This document shows, in pieces, positions 9,277-18,301 of a stretch of 64,000 nt of DNA. Each line of letters opens with the position of its first letter. Position 1 is the stretch's first letter. The notes below the pieces were generated by a model that made no database searches, was not told the origin of the DNA, and saw only the letters and a program-made list of their open reading frames with translations. The stretch covers positions 248,001 to 312,000 of the forward strand of contig NC_014839.1 of assembly GCF_000175935.2 (NCBI RefSeq), in the 5' to 3' direction. Both the position numbers and the translations under genes were made by a program. This DNA comes from Pantoea sp. At-9b (lineage in GTDB: Bacteria; Pseudomonadota; Gammaproteobacteria; Enterobacterales; Enterobacteriaceae).

Positions 9277-10116
9277 ATGCATACATATATGACCTATAAA
9301 AAAAATAAAATTATACCATTTATACTCACGTCAGTAGGGTTGGTTCTTCCGGCTATGGCACTCTTATCAGCACCAAAATTAGCTAATGCTGAAGAGAAAT
9401 TTTTGATTAAAGTCGGCATTATGAGTGGTGAAGACGAAGACGTTTGGCGAGAAGTGGTAAAGCAGGCTGCCAATAGAGGGCTGGTTGTAAAGACGGTGGT
9501 TTTTAATGATTATAATCAGCCGAATGAAGCCTTACAGGATGGAGAAGTGGATGCCAACGCATTTCAACACCAGCCATTCCTCAATAATCAAATCAAAGTT
9601 AATCATTATGACATCGTGCGAGTTGGCGATACCGCAGTGTGGCCGATTGGTCTATATTCGAAAAAGGTGAAATCGGTAACCGAGCTGAAAACATATTCGG
9701 TAGTTGGTGTCCCTAATGATCCGGCAAATGAAGCCCGTGGTCTGAATCTGTTACAGCAGGAAGGCTTAATAAAATTGAAACCAGGCGCGGGAATTTTCGC
9801 AACCACCGCAGATATCACAGACAACCCGCGGCATATTCAGATCAAAGAACTGGACGCCGGTATCATCGGACGTTCCGTTCCTGACCTGGATGCAGCGATC
9901 GTGAATACCGACTGGGCGCTGAAAAGTGGTTTGAGTAAGGCAGATCGTATTGCTCAGGAAAGAGTAAAAGATAACCCATACAATAACTTTATCGCGGTGA
10001 AAAAAGAGAACATCAATGCCCCATGGGTCAAAACGCTGGTGGCTTCGTATCAGAATGATGCGGTTAAAAGCGTGTTTGATAAGGTGTATCAAGGTACGGG
10101 GATTACTGCCTGGTAA
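9277..10116 (+). CDS. Solitary MetQ/NlpA-family substrate-binding protein
   Basis: 279 residues; ATG 9277 follows CGGGAG at a 7-base spacing, and an in-frame ATG at 9289 is an alternative. A signal sequence covers about residues 1-38 (VLPAMALLSAPKLANA|EEK). The body matches the NlpA/MetQ fold: IKVGIMSGEDEDVWREVVK, then DGEVDANAFQHQPFLN and ALQDG. The family binds methionine or related amino acids for MetNI-type importers. Unlike most MetQ proteins there is no lipobox cysteine, so it would be a soluble periplasmic protein. No metN or metI lies nearby. The ligand is uncertain. Confidence 0.85.
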   Translation: MHTYMTYKKNKIIPFILTSVGLVLPAMALLSAPKLANAEEKFLIKVGIMSGEDEDVWREVVKQAANRGLVVKTVVFNDYNQPNEALQDGEVDANAFQHQPFLNNQIKVNHYDIVRVGDTAVWPIGLYSKKVKSVTELKTYSVVGVPNDPANEARGLNLLQQEGLIKLKPGAGIFATTADITDNPRHIQIKELDAGIIGRSVPDLDAAIVNTDWALKSGLSKADRIAQERVKDNPYNNFIAVKKENINAPWVKTLVASYQNDAVKSVFDKVYQGTGITAW

Positions 10117-10836
10117 CCTGCAGAGGGGCGAGCCTCCTCCAGTGACACAACGTCCAACGTAATAGATCACTGTGGCGAATCACCCTCTCTCACGCGTATA
10201 CAGTGTTGTACAACTCGCTGGATGGCTCATTTCTTGACTGATGGATAACCTGGTTGACTCATCTGATGAAACAACATGTGGGTAATTTGATTTGACGTTA
10301 AAGTGCTTTGAGGCGTATCTGCCTGCGAGTGGCGTTGGCAGATGCGTGTTTTAAGAGGGGGGTGCTTTTCGTCAAAGCATTCCTGTACAGGTTTAAGCAT
10401 AGCATCATAACTTCCACATCGAGGGGCAGAAACAATTTTCACTTGCTACTCAGCTAAAAATTCTCAAAATCATCGAAATAATGCCTTAACAGCAGTAACG
10501 CAAAATTGAGACATTGTTATGTTTTTCTGAATCCGCATCTTGTCAAGGAGCATCATCAGTAACAAGCGTTAGCGCGGAAATGGCTGTGCGAGTAGAGCTA
10601 AGTATAACTTTGATGAAGTCAATGCGATCTGTAGATATGACTTAGCTATTTGTGCCATTTGTACGTAAGTTAAATCAGCATGATACGGTTCTCTTTAAAT
10701 AAGATATATTTTGAATATCTTGCTACTAAATAGCTCGTTATTTAAATTCAATCTTGAAGTAATCAACTGATATACGGACATTTAACCAATTTAATAGTGC
10801 GATATATAATAGCGTGATTAATTCAAGGGGATCATC
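10117..10836. other. Gene-free stretch between MetQ-like gene and broken hydrolase
   Basis: No supported gene. A weak GAGG/CCTC hairpin right after the MetQ-like stop (about 10123-10140) lacks a T-run. The last 100 bp are AT-rich and end with AAGGGGA, a ribosome-binding site for the broken hydrolase gene. Confidence 0.4.
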
Positions 10837-11810
10837 ATGAAACTGAGCAAAACTTTTTAGCCGCAGCCTTAACTGCTGTCTCTGCGTAGAGTGTAGTGGG
10901 GGAGCCAGAACGATACGTACAGTCATTCCTCACTGCTCTTAATAGAAGCCGCGGCAAACCCATTGAACAGTATCACCTCATGATGCAAGTGAGGTGCTGA
11001 TTGTTGCCCAGAAAGGAGTCGTGTTGCTTGCCGCAGACGTAACTGAAAAAACATTGAAGATAATGGACAGCCGCTGAAGCTTAATATTGTGAAAGGTACA
11101 CGGCACGTTGCTATTATTTATGTTCTTCCACAGCGGTGGTTCGGTGTTGGGTTACTTCCCAACCCATGAAAGTCTGGTGCGTGACCTGATGGTGGAATCG
11201 GAAGTAGCGGCGGTTTTCGCTAATTACACCCTCTCCGCCGAAACTCATTTCCCGGTTGCTATTAATCAGGACTATGCCGCCACACGTTGGGTTACAGCAC
11301 ATGGACAGGAAATTGGCGTCGTCGGTACACGCTTGGCGCTGTGGGTAACAGCGTAGGGGGCAATATGGTAGCTGCAGTAGCGTTGCAGGCAAAACAGCAG
11401 CACACCCCGGCGATTCGTTATGACGTGTACTGACGCGCACTTTGATACCCTTCTTATCACCAGTACGGGAATGGCTACTTTCTGACACGCAATATTATGA
11501 AGTGGTCTGGAGTGTCTATACCACCATAGAGAGCGAACGCAACAACATTCTGACTTCTACGCTGCGTGCTACCCGTGAGCAATTGCAGGGCTTGCCGCCG
11601 ACATTACTTCAGACCTCCGAGTTAAATGTGCTGCGTGATGAAGGCGAAGCGTTTGGTCGTAAACTGGATGAGGCCGGGGTAGATGTAACCGTCACGCGCA
11701 ATAACGGTCTAATCCACGACTATGGTCTGCTGAATCCGCGGAGTAATGTGCCGGCAGTGAAAACGTCTCTGCGCCAGGCGGCGGAAGAGTTGAAAACCTA
11801 CCTGAAATAA
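10837..11810 (+). pseudogene. Broken alpha/beta hydrolase (HSL-type esterase) gene
   Basis: Begins with AAGGGGA and ATG 10837 (MKLSKTF) but one missing T gives an immediate stop; restoring it yields LAAALTAVSA, a signal peptide. Later pieces are LLFMFFHSGGSVLGYFPTHE (11108 on; oxyanion-hole HGGG has become HSGG), VGNSVGGNMVAAVALQAKQ (about 11340; nucleophile elbow normally GDSAGG/GNSVGG) in another frame, and a long C-terminal piece 11442-11810 ending VTRNNGLIHDYGLLNPRSN, which carries the catalytic His region. At least three frame changes are needed, so the enzyme, once a secreted esterase-like protein of about 330 residues, is dead. Confidence 0.85.
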
Positions 11811-12611
11811 TGTTATAGCTCAGGTTAATCTCTTGGTCCTCATACTTTTACTCCTGCGTAACGCCCTCCATGCATCCTAACACCTAGCAAAAAATACGCT
11901 ATTTCAGGTAATGAGATACACGCAACTGTTCTATAGGAAAAGATAATATTGAATGGACAATCACACGAAGAAGCATAGTTACCCGTCTCTTTTTTGCCAA
12001 TTGATGTGATGACGTTCAGTGAAGAATAACCGTTAATACTTACGTGCTTGGCAACCAGGTAACATTTTGGAAAATGCGTAAGTGAAGTTGTGCTTAATGA
12101 TTAATTTTAAAAGTGTTGTTGTTGCAAATTTAGGCAGGATTGGTATCAGCCCTCGAACCCAGTCTGGGCCTGTATTCGTGCCATTCATCAGCATTAATAA
12201 TGCAGGAAACATAATCTTAATAGTTCAGTAACGGAACTAGTAGATCTGTTTTTAAATGCTAATCAATCATTTAATGTTGGTTTTAGCAGGTCAAGCGAAG
12301 AATTTCGTTACATTTCATTAACATGGTTGGCGCGGTGAGTCTTAAGAGTTAAGTGCTCGTAAGGTGACCGCTAATATCCAACTGTATTTTATCAAAAAAT
12401 TGTTCCCACCTGGATTATCTAACTGATTTTTATGGCGTAAAGCCATTAAATACCCATCCCTAACCCAATATCTGGGGCAATATTCTATTCATTCGATTTA
12501 GGAAAGGATCGATCGATCAAAGATTTTTTTTTGATAGGTAAAAACATAGGCAAAAACGATCATAAGGTGTTTATTGATTGGTATTAGTGATCATAGAATG
12601 AGAATCATCTG
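11811..12611. other. Gene-free stretch upstream of the EAL gene
   Basis: 0.8 kb without a supported reading frame, tRNA or strong repeat. It contains several A/T runs and must include the promoter of the EAL gene, which I could not place. Confidence 0.4.
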
Positions 12612-13333
12612 ATGCGTGTTATGGAAAACATCCTCATGAATCTCAGCGAAGTCTTAACAGGTAAAGTTATCAGTGGTTTTGAAGCAGAGCCGATAGTTGA
12701 CAGAGCAGGGAACGTTCTGGCGGTAAAGATACGCACAGACAGTGCCACACCAGGGTGGTTCTTCCGGCAAACGGGTAAGATAGGCAAAGAACAGAAAAAA
12801 AACTGTTGAAGGAACAACTCAATATTATTAGTCACAAAACAGCATATTTTCAAAATAATAATATTTTATGCTCTATCAGCATTGATTTTGATATGGCCGC
12901 GATCTTGATACAGGAAGAGGAGATCGCAGATTTAGCCAAATCAAAACCCTTTTTACGTTTAGAGATTTCAGAAGGCTTTCCAAATCTATCCGATGGTAGA
13001 AGTAATAGGGTCTTGCAGGCGTTAGCCGAAGAGTACCGCTTGTGGTTGGGAGATTTAGGTTCAGGCGAATCTAGCCTGAGAGCATTGCAGGAAAATCTCT
13101 ATGACGCCGTAAAGATTGATAATGATTTTTTTAAAATCTACAGCAACTCAGGTATCTGGCCAGTCGTTATCAAGAACATAATGCGATATTGTCAGTTTAT
13201 CATCATCGAAGGTGTGGAAAGTACTGAGCAATACCATGCCATCGAAAAGGATATCAAAGCGGTTCAAGGTGGATTTTTTAAAAGCGTAAGATTTGAAAAT
13301 ATCGAAAGTTTAAATAAGAAATTCATATTATAA
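12612..13333 (+). CDS. YdiV-like degenerate EAL-domain regulator, split over two frames by a slippery A AAA AAC
   Basis: The first frame (12612-12809, 65 codons) reads VISGFEAEPIVDRAGNVLAV and the second (to 13333) carries the rest. Joined by a -1 shift at 12797-12803 they give one protein of about 240 residues, the length of E. coli YdiV (237). The join lies at a textbook heptamer in the right phase, followed by KKLLKEQLNII. EAL-like landmarks are FLRLEISEGFP, LWLGDLGSGESSLRAL, AVKIDNDFF and IIEGVES; catalytic acidic residues of active c-di-GMP phosphodiesterases are mostly missing, as in YdiV. YdiV-type proteins regulate by protein contact (FlhDC). Start may be the ATG at 12612, 12621 or 12636. 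Either programmed frameshifting, a homopolymer error or a recent pseudogene explains the split. Confidence 0.7.
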
Positions 13334-13408
13334 CCCTGCATTTTTACTATAAGTCTTTTTTTTACAGCAAACTGGCAGCGTTGTCCTGCACATTATTTAT
13401 ATTTTTGC

Positions 13409-13443
13409 CAGCGTCGCAAGGGCGACGCTGCGTCTGTTGTTTT
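13409..13443 (+). terminator. Rho-independent-like terminator after the EAL gene
   Basis: CAGCGTCGC (13409-13417), loop AAGG, GCGACGCTG (13422-13430): a perfect 9-bp GC-rich stem, then CGTCTGTTGTTTT. It isolates the EAL gene from the EPS leader that starts about 40 bp later. Confidence 0.6.
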
Positions 13444-13469
13444 AATTATTTCTTTTCAGGCTATTGGCG

Positions 13470-13494
13470 CCAGTAAGCTAAGGGCGGTAGCGTG
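13470..13494 (+). promoter_or_regulatory. JUMPstart element with ops (RfaH recruitment)
   Basis: CCAGTAAGCTAAGGGCGGTA continues to GCGTG at 13494; GGCGGTAGCGTG at 13483-13494 is the ops core that pauses RNA polymerase and recruits RfaH. It lies in the leader 80 bp upstream of the YjbE-like gene and heads the EPS operon, the standard position for JUMPstart. The promoter must lie just upstream; no certain RcsAB box was found. Confidence 0.85.
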
Positions 13495-13574
13495 CCTGAA
13501 ACGTCAAGAATGAGTGAGTAGTAAAGTAGTAAAAAATATCATTCATTATCGCTAATAACCAAAGAGGTAACATT

Positions 13575-13850
13575 ATGAAAATCACAGCAATAACTACGTT
13601 GTTATTAACCGGTTTGCTGAGTTTGAGTGTAAACGCAGCGGAAGAAACGACTACGCAACAAACAGCAGCGGCACAGAATGTGGGTGCGCCAGCCGGTGAA
13701 AGCGCGACAAGTTATGCATCGGGAACCAGCGTGGTAGTGGGTGTTTCTGCGATTTCCGCGCTGACAGCGCTTGCTTTGGCAGCACAGGCTAACGATAGCA
13801 GTAGCACCGGAACGACCACCACCACCACTACCAGCACCACAGGCAGATAG
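13575..13850 (+). CDS. YjbE-like small exported EPS-associated protein
   Basis: 91 residues with AGAGG eight bases before the ATG. The signal peptide runs to about residue 21 (LLSLSVNA|AEETT). The mature protein is Ala/Ser/Gly-rich (GAPAGESATSYASGTSVVVG), with a short hydrophobic stretch and a C-terminal threonine run (TGTTTTTTTSTTGR). This pattern matches YjbE of the E. coli yjbEFGH exopolysaccharide operon, whose exact function is unclear. First gene after JUMPstart/ops, so co-transcribed with the EPS genes. Homology is by overall pattern only. Confidence 0.7.
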   Translation: MKITAITTLLLTGLLSLSVNAAEETTTQQTAAAQNVGAPAGESATSYASGTSVVVGVSAISALTALALAAQANDSSSTGTTTTTTTSTTGR

Positions 13851-13894
13851 TTGTAACCAGACAGCGGAGGGCATCGCAAAGGTGTCAGAGAGAT

Positions 13895-14389
13895 ATGAGG
13901 ATAATATCTGATGATTACTATTTAAGTCTGGGTTTACGGGAAGCTTTAAAAGTCCACGAAGGCGGACTCAAGGACATGACTATCTCGTTAAGTTCTGACC
14001 TGAAAACCCTCAGACTGTATAAAGACATAAGCATTTATTCTAATGAGAAGTTTTTTGTCGGTAATTGCCTGACAACCTTTGTGATGAGTTACCAATTAGA
14101 TGATGGGCTTACTCCTTTACATCACAAATTGTACCGGCTCATCGCTGAAAGAAAAACCATGTATCTGACTCCGCGAGAAATCGATGTTTTGAAAGATTTA
14201 CTGGACGGACGAAACATTCTTGAGATCTCAAGGAATTGCGGGCTTAGCCCAAAAACAATCAGTGCACAAAAAAATTCAGGTTTAAAGAAACTGAAGGTCA
14301 GTAATTTACATATGTTGCATCGAGACATTTCATCATTCAGAAATCTGTTTTATGGAAAACAACGCAGCCACGCAGGGATGGATTTCTAA
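13895..14389 (+). CDS. LuxR-type HTH regulator at the head of the EPS cluster
   Basis: 164 residues. The C-terminal LuxR/FixJ-type HTH is clear: LTPREIDVLKDLLDGRNILE then ISRNCGLSPKTISAQKNSGL at about residues 92-135. The N-terminal 85 residues have no recognised receiver or autoinducer domain and resemble the short sensory halves of RcsA/BglJ-type regulators. It sits between the YjbE-like gene and wza in the same direction, so it probably acts on EPS transcription, possibly with RcsB (inference). ATG 13895 is preceded by a weak AGAGA. Confidence 0.8.
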   Translation: MRIISDDYYLSLGLREALKVHEGGLKDMTISLSSDLKTLRLYKDISIYSNEKFFVGNCLTTFVMSYQLDDGLTPLHHKLYRLIAERKTMYLTPREIDVLKDLLDGRNILEISRNCGLSPKTISAQKNSGLKKLKVSNLHMLHRDISSFRNLFYGKQRSHAGMDF

Positions 14390-14483
14390 AGGTGGGTAAT
14401 GACGTTTCCCTTTACTATGCCTCTTTAGCAAATTGATAAAGAGGCCTTATTTTCTTGCATTTAATAGGATGATAGTTCAACTC

Positions 14484-15623
14484 ATGATGATGAAATTGCC
14501 TTTCAGATTATCCGCTATTGCGGTATCTGTTTTTTTTCTTTCTGCCTGCACCATCGTTCCCGGCCAACATTTATCAACGAGTGATAAAGATGTGGTAGAG
14601 CAGATGGATTCGAATACGGACATTAGCAAATACGTTACTGTTTATCCGCTAACACCAAAATTGCTTGATTCGCTGCAACCACAAAAAGTAATGTCCAGCG
14701 CCAACCCACAGCTGGAAGATGAAATCAAAAATTACCAGTACCGTATCGGCATTGGTGATGTCTTGATGGTGACGGTATGGGATCACCCTGAACTGACTAC
14801 ACCAGCCGGGCAATACCGCAGTGCCAGCGATACTGGTAACTGGGTGAACACCGATGGCACCATCTTTTATCCTTATATTGGCAAGGTACATGTTGCAGGT
14901 CGCACGATCGATGAAGTCCGTAACGAAATCACCGAACGTCTGAGAACCTATATTGAAAGCCCACAAGTTGATGTCAGCATCGCCGCGTTCCGATCGCAAA
15001 AAGCCTATGTGACCGGGGAAGTGGTGCGATCGGGCCAGCAGGCCATCAGCAATATCCCCCTAACGGTGATGGACGCGATCAATGCTGCAGGTGGTTTAGC
15101 CCCGGATGCGGACTGGCGCAATGTGGTGCTGACTCACAATGGAAAAGACAGCCTGATTTCTTTACAAGCCTTAATGCAGCAAGGCGATCTCCGTGAAAAC
15201 CGTTTGCTGACACCTGGGGACATTTTGTTTGTACCGCGTAATGACGACCTGAAAGTATTCGTGATGGGCGAAGTTAATAAACAGTCCACGCTCAAGATGG
15301 ACCGCAGCGGTATGACGTTAGCTGAAGCGCTCGGTAATGCCGAAGGTGTTTCACAGGAATTGGCGGATGCATCGGGGATCTTTGTGATCCGTCAACTACA
15401 TAACCCGGCAGGGAAGGGGAAGCTAGCCAATATTTACCAGCTAAATGCGAAAGATGCTGCGGCGATGGTGATGAGTACTTCTTTCCAGTTGCAGCCGTAT
15501 GACATCGTCTATGTCACTGCCGCACCAATTGTGCGTTGGAACCGTGTTATTTCGCAATTGGTTCCGACGATTGGCGGCGTGCATGACCTTGTCCAATCTG
15601 GACAGTACATCCGCGAGTGGTGA
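14484..15623 (+). CDS. wza: Wza outer-membrane polysaccharide export lipoprotein
   Basis: 379 residues from ATG 14484, the same length as E. coli Wza; the frame is open further upstream (ATG 14469, TTG 14433) but those starts would spoil the lipoprotein signal. The signal peptide ends in LSAC, with Cys lipidated. The family signature follows: [35 protein letters not shown], then SLBB domains ([40 protein letters not shown]) and a C-terminal amphipathic helix ending REW. It forms the octameric outer-membrane channel, works with Wzc, and heads the wza-wzb-wzc module. Confidence 0.97.
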   Translation: MMMKLPFRLSAIAVSVFFLSACTIVPGQHLSTSDKDVVEQMDSNTDISKYVTVYPLTPKLLDSLQPQKVMSSANPQLEDEIKNYQYRIGIGDVLMVTVWDHPELTTPAGQYRSASDTGNWVNTDGTIFYPYIGKVHVAGRTIDEVRNEITERLRTYIESPQVDVSIAAFRSQKAYVTGEVVRSGQQAISNIPLTVMDAINAAGGLAPDADWRNVVLTHNGKDSLISLQALMQQGDLRENRLLTPGDILFVPRNDDLKVFVMGEVNKQSTLKMDRSGMTLAEALGNAEGVSQELADASGIFVIRQLHNPAGKGKLANIYQLNAKDAAAMVMSTSFQLQPYDIVYVTAAPIVRWNRVISQLVPTIGGVHDLVQSGQYIREW

Positions 15624-16063
15624 TGAGTATGTTTGATTCAATTCTGGTGATTTGCACTGGGAATATTTGTCGGTCTCCGATAGCGGAACGAGTTTTGCGG
15701 CAAGCATTTCCTGGAAAAAAAATCGATTCGGCAGGTATTGGGGCATTAGTTGGGGAACCCGCAGATCCAGGTGCAGTTCGCGTTGCTGAAAAATATGGTA
15801 TTTCACTCTTCGAACACTACGGAAGACAGTTCGATGTTTTGCAGGCTAGTCAATATGAATTACTACTGGTAATGGAAAAAGAACAGATGGAAGAAATTAG
15901 CCGTCGTGCGCCTGAATTGCGCGGGAAAACGATGTTGCTTGGTCATTGGATTGGTAATAAGGATATACCCGACCCATATAGAAAGAGTAATGAAGCCTTT
16001 GAATCAGTTTTCAAATTGATTGAAAAAGCATGCCAGTGCTGGGTTGCAAAACTTATTGACTAA
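15623..16063 (+). CDS. wzb: Wzb low-molecular-weight protein-tyrosine phosphatase
   Basis: 146 residues starting at the ATG that overlaps the wza stop (TGATG); ATG 15629 is also possible. The catalytic P-loop is CTGNICRSP (C-x5-R-S) near residue 12 and the general-acid loop is DIPDPYRKS near residue 115. It dephosphorylates the tyrosine tail of Wzc, and the Wzc phosphorylation cycle is required for polymer export. The usual Wzb length is about 147. wzc starts 15 bp after it. Confidence 0.95.
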   Translation: MSMFDSILVICTGNICRSPIAERVLRQAFPGKKIDSAGIGALVGEPADPGAVRVAEKYGISLFEHYGRQFDVLQASQYELLLVMEKEQMEEISRRAPELRGKTMLLGHWIGNKDIPDPYRKSNEAFESVFKLIEKACQCWVAKLID

Positions 16064-16077
16064 AGTCAGGATGAAAA

Positions 16078-18249
16078 ATGATGTTAACCTCAATTGAAAA
16101 TAAAGTCAGGAATGAAGGATCAGAGGGCTATGATATTAGCCGTATCGTCGGGGAAATTCTTGATGGATGGAAAGTAATTTTATCCGTCTGTTCAATTTTT
16201 CTGATGTTGTCGATTTGCTACGTTCTATTTTCAACCCCTGTATATAAAGCTAGTGCTATATTGCAGATAGAGCAAAATCAAGGTAATGCAATATTAAACA
16301 GTCTTAATCAAATATTGCCGGACTCGCAGCCCCTCACTGGTCCTGAAATATCAATTATTCAATCAAATATGATTGCAAGTAGAGTGGTTTCAGATTTAAA
16401 TCTACAAACATCAATTGAACCTGATTATTTCCCTATTTTTGGTAGAGGCTGGGACAGACTATTCGGAGTAAAAAGAGGTAGTGTCGAGATCAGTGATTTG
16501 TTTATAGAGGGAACGACAACGAAGAATCCTCAGAAACTGATTTTAACTGTTATAGATAAAGAACATTATAAGGTAGAGATTAATGATGAGGAAATAAACG
16601 GAGTAGTAGGCAATGCTCTTATTTCCGAAGGATTAACTATTAAGGTCGATAAGATCAGTGCAAATGTAGGTGCGACATTTGTAGTTAAGTATTTGACTAA
16701 ATTGAGAGCAGCAAATGACCTTTTAAATAATTTAGATGTTGCGGACCAAGGCAAAGATAGTGGGATATTAAGAGTCACTTTTACGGGCACTGATCAAAAT
16801 AAAATTGAAAATATCCTAAACAAGATAAACGAAAGTTATGTAAATCAAAACGTGGAGCGTCAGGCTGCTCAGGATACAAAAAGTCTTGAGTTTTTGAAAA
16901 ACCAACTACCTGAAGTAAGAAATGAATTAGATGTTGCAGAAGATAAACTAAATGAGTACAGAAAGAAAAAAGACTCAGTAGATTTATCTCTTGAAGCTAA
17001 GTCTGCATTAGATCAATTGGTCAATATTGATAATCAATTAAATGAATTAACATTTAAAGAGGCCGAAATTTCACAGTTATACACAAAAGAGCATCCGACT
17101 TACAAATCTCTTTTAGAGAAAAGGAAAACATTGCAACAAGAAGAGGATACTCTGAATAAGAAAATCTCGTCAATGCCAGCAACACAGCAGGGTGTATTAA
17201 AACTGAGCCGGGATGTAGAGTCGGGAAGAGCTGTCTATATGCAGTTGCTTAGTAGGCAGCAAGAATTAAATATCGCGAAGAACAGTGCAATTGGCAATGT
17301 TAGAATAATCGATTCTGCGATTGTTGGTGTTGATCCGGTAAAACCAAATAAAATATTGGTTGTTTTGATGGGGTTAGTAATTGGTCTAATTTTATCTATT
17401 GGTCTGATTATTTTAAGGAATGCATTGAGAATAGGTTTGGTATCGCCACAACAACTTGAAGACGAAGGTATCAATGTATATGCAAGCATTCCAGAATCAA
17501 CATGGCTAAAACGCAATATAAAGAACAGAAGTAAAGGAGGACATAACTCTGGGGATAAAAATCATGCGCTGCTTGCAATAGATAATCCAGCTGATATGTC
17601 CGTAGAGGCAATACGAAGTTTAAGAACAAGTTTACATTTTGTAATGGCCGAAGCTACAAACAACATTCTGATGATATCTGGTTCCACAGAGAATGCTGGA
17701 AAAACTTTTGTTAGTGCTAATCTTGCTGTTTTGTCGGCGCAGGCAGGTAAAAAAGTACTAATCGTAGATGCTGATATGAGAAAGGGTACAGCTCATAATC
17801 TTTTGGGTGTAGAGATAAAAAATGGATTGTCGGATATATTAAGTGGAGAAAAGAAACTAGAGAGTGTAATTAACAGACTGGAAAACTATAACTTAGACTT
17901 CATCACTCGCGGTAAGATTCCAGCTAATCCTTCTGAACTGCTTATGAGTGATAGAATGCAAGAATTTATAGAAGAAATAAAAAGCAAATATACCCTGATT
18001 ATTATAGATACACCGCCTGTTTTATCTGTTACGGATGCAGAAATTGTAGGTGCCTATTGTGGAGCAAATATGCATGTCGTCAGATACGACGTTAACACTT
18101 TAAAAGAGATCCTTCTGAGCAGATCAAAATTCCAAAAAAGTGGTAGTTTCTTAACTGGATGTGTCTTGAATGGTATAACGCGAAGGAGTAGCCGTTATGG
18201 GTATAGTTATGGATATTATGGTCATAATTACAGTGAAGTTCCTGATTAA
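16078..18249 (+). CDS. wzc: Wzc polysaccharide co-polymerase / bacterial tyrosine kinase
   Basis: 723 residues, normal for proteobacterial Wzc. It has an N-terminal Wzz domain with TM1 near residues 34-54, a long periplasmic coiled coil (about 260-390), a GNVR-like stretch (LSRDVESGRAVYMQLLSRQQ) and TM2 near 425-447 (LVVLMGLVIGLILSIGLIIL). The cytosolic BY-kinase follows: Walker A SGSTENAGKTF near 535, A' VLIVDADMRKG, Walker B LIIIDTPPVL, and the tyrosine tail YGYSYGYYGHNY. It controls chain length and export with Wza and is reversed by Wzb. The gene is clearly more AT-rich than wza. Confidence 0.96.
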   Translation: MMLTSIENKVRNEGSEGYDISRIVGEILDGWKVILSVCSIFLMLSICYVLFSTPVYKASAILQIEQNQGNAILNSLNQILPDSQPLTGPEISIIQSNMIASRVVSDLNLQTSIEPDYFPIFGRGWDRLFGVKRGSVEISDLFIEGTTTKNPQKLILTVIDKEHYKVEINDEEINGVVGNALISEGLTIKVDKISANVGATFVVKYLTKLRAANDLLNNLDVADQGKDSGILRVTFTGTDQNKIENILNKINESYVNQNVERQAAQDTKSLEFLKNQLPEVRNELDVAEDKLNEYRKKKDSVDLSLEAKSALDQLVNIDNQLNELTFKEAEISQLYTKEHPTYKSLLEKRKTLQQEEDTLNKKISSMPATQQGVLKLSRDVESGRAVYMQLLSRQQELNIAKNSAIGNVRIIDSAIVGVDPVKPNKILVVLMGLVIGLILSIGLIILRNALRIGLVSPQQLEDEGINVYASIPESTWLKRNIKNRSKGGHNSGDKNHALLAIDNPADMSVEAIRSLRTSLHFVMAEATNNILMISGSTENAGKTFVSANLAVLSAQAGKKVLIVDADMRKGTAHNLLGVEIKNGLSDILSGEKKLESVINRLENYNLDFITRGKIPANPSELLMSDRMQEFIEEIKSKYTLIIIDTPPVLSVTDAEIVGAYCGANMHVVRYDVNTLKEILLSRSKFQKSGSFLTGCVLNGITRRSSRYGYSYGYYGHNYSEVPD

Positions 18250-18301
18250 AGCAAGATAAAAATTAGGATGTGTAGCAAAATTACTACTTGAGACTTAAAG
18301 G

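Noticed and set aside
12806..13333. Second EAL frame as an independent gene from TTG 12806
   Set aside because: It would remove the N-terminal third of a YdiV-like protein; the slippery site explains the split better, although a separate start cannot be excluded.
13330..13470. RcsAB box upstream of the EPS operon
   Set aside because: No segment matches the consensus well enough; only the ops/JUMPstart element is convincing.
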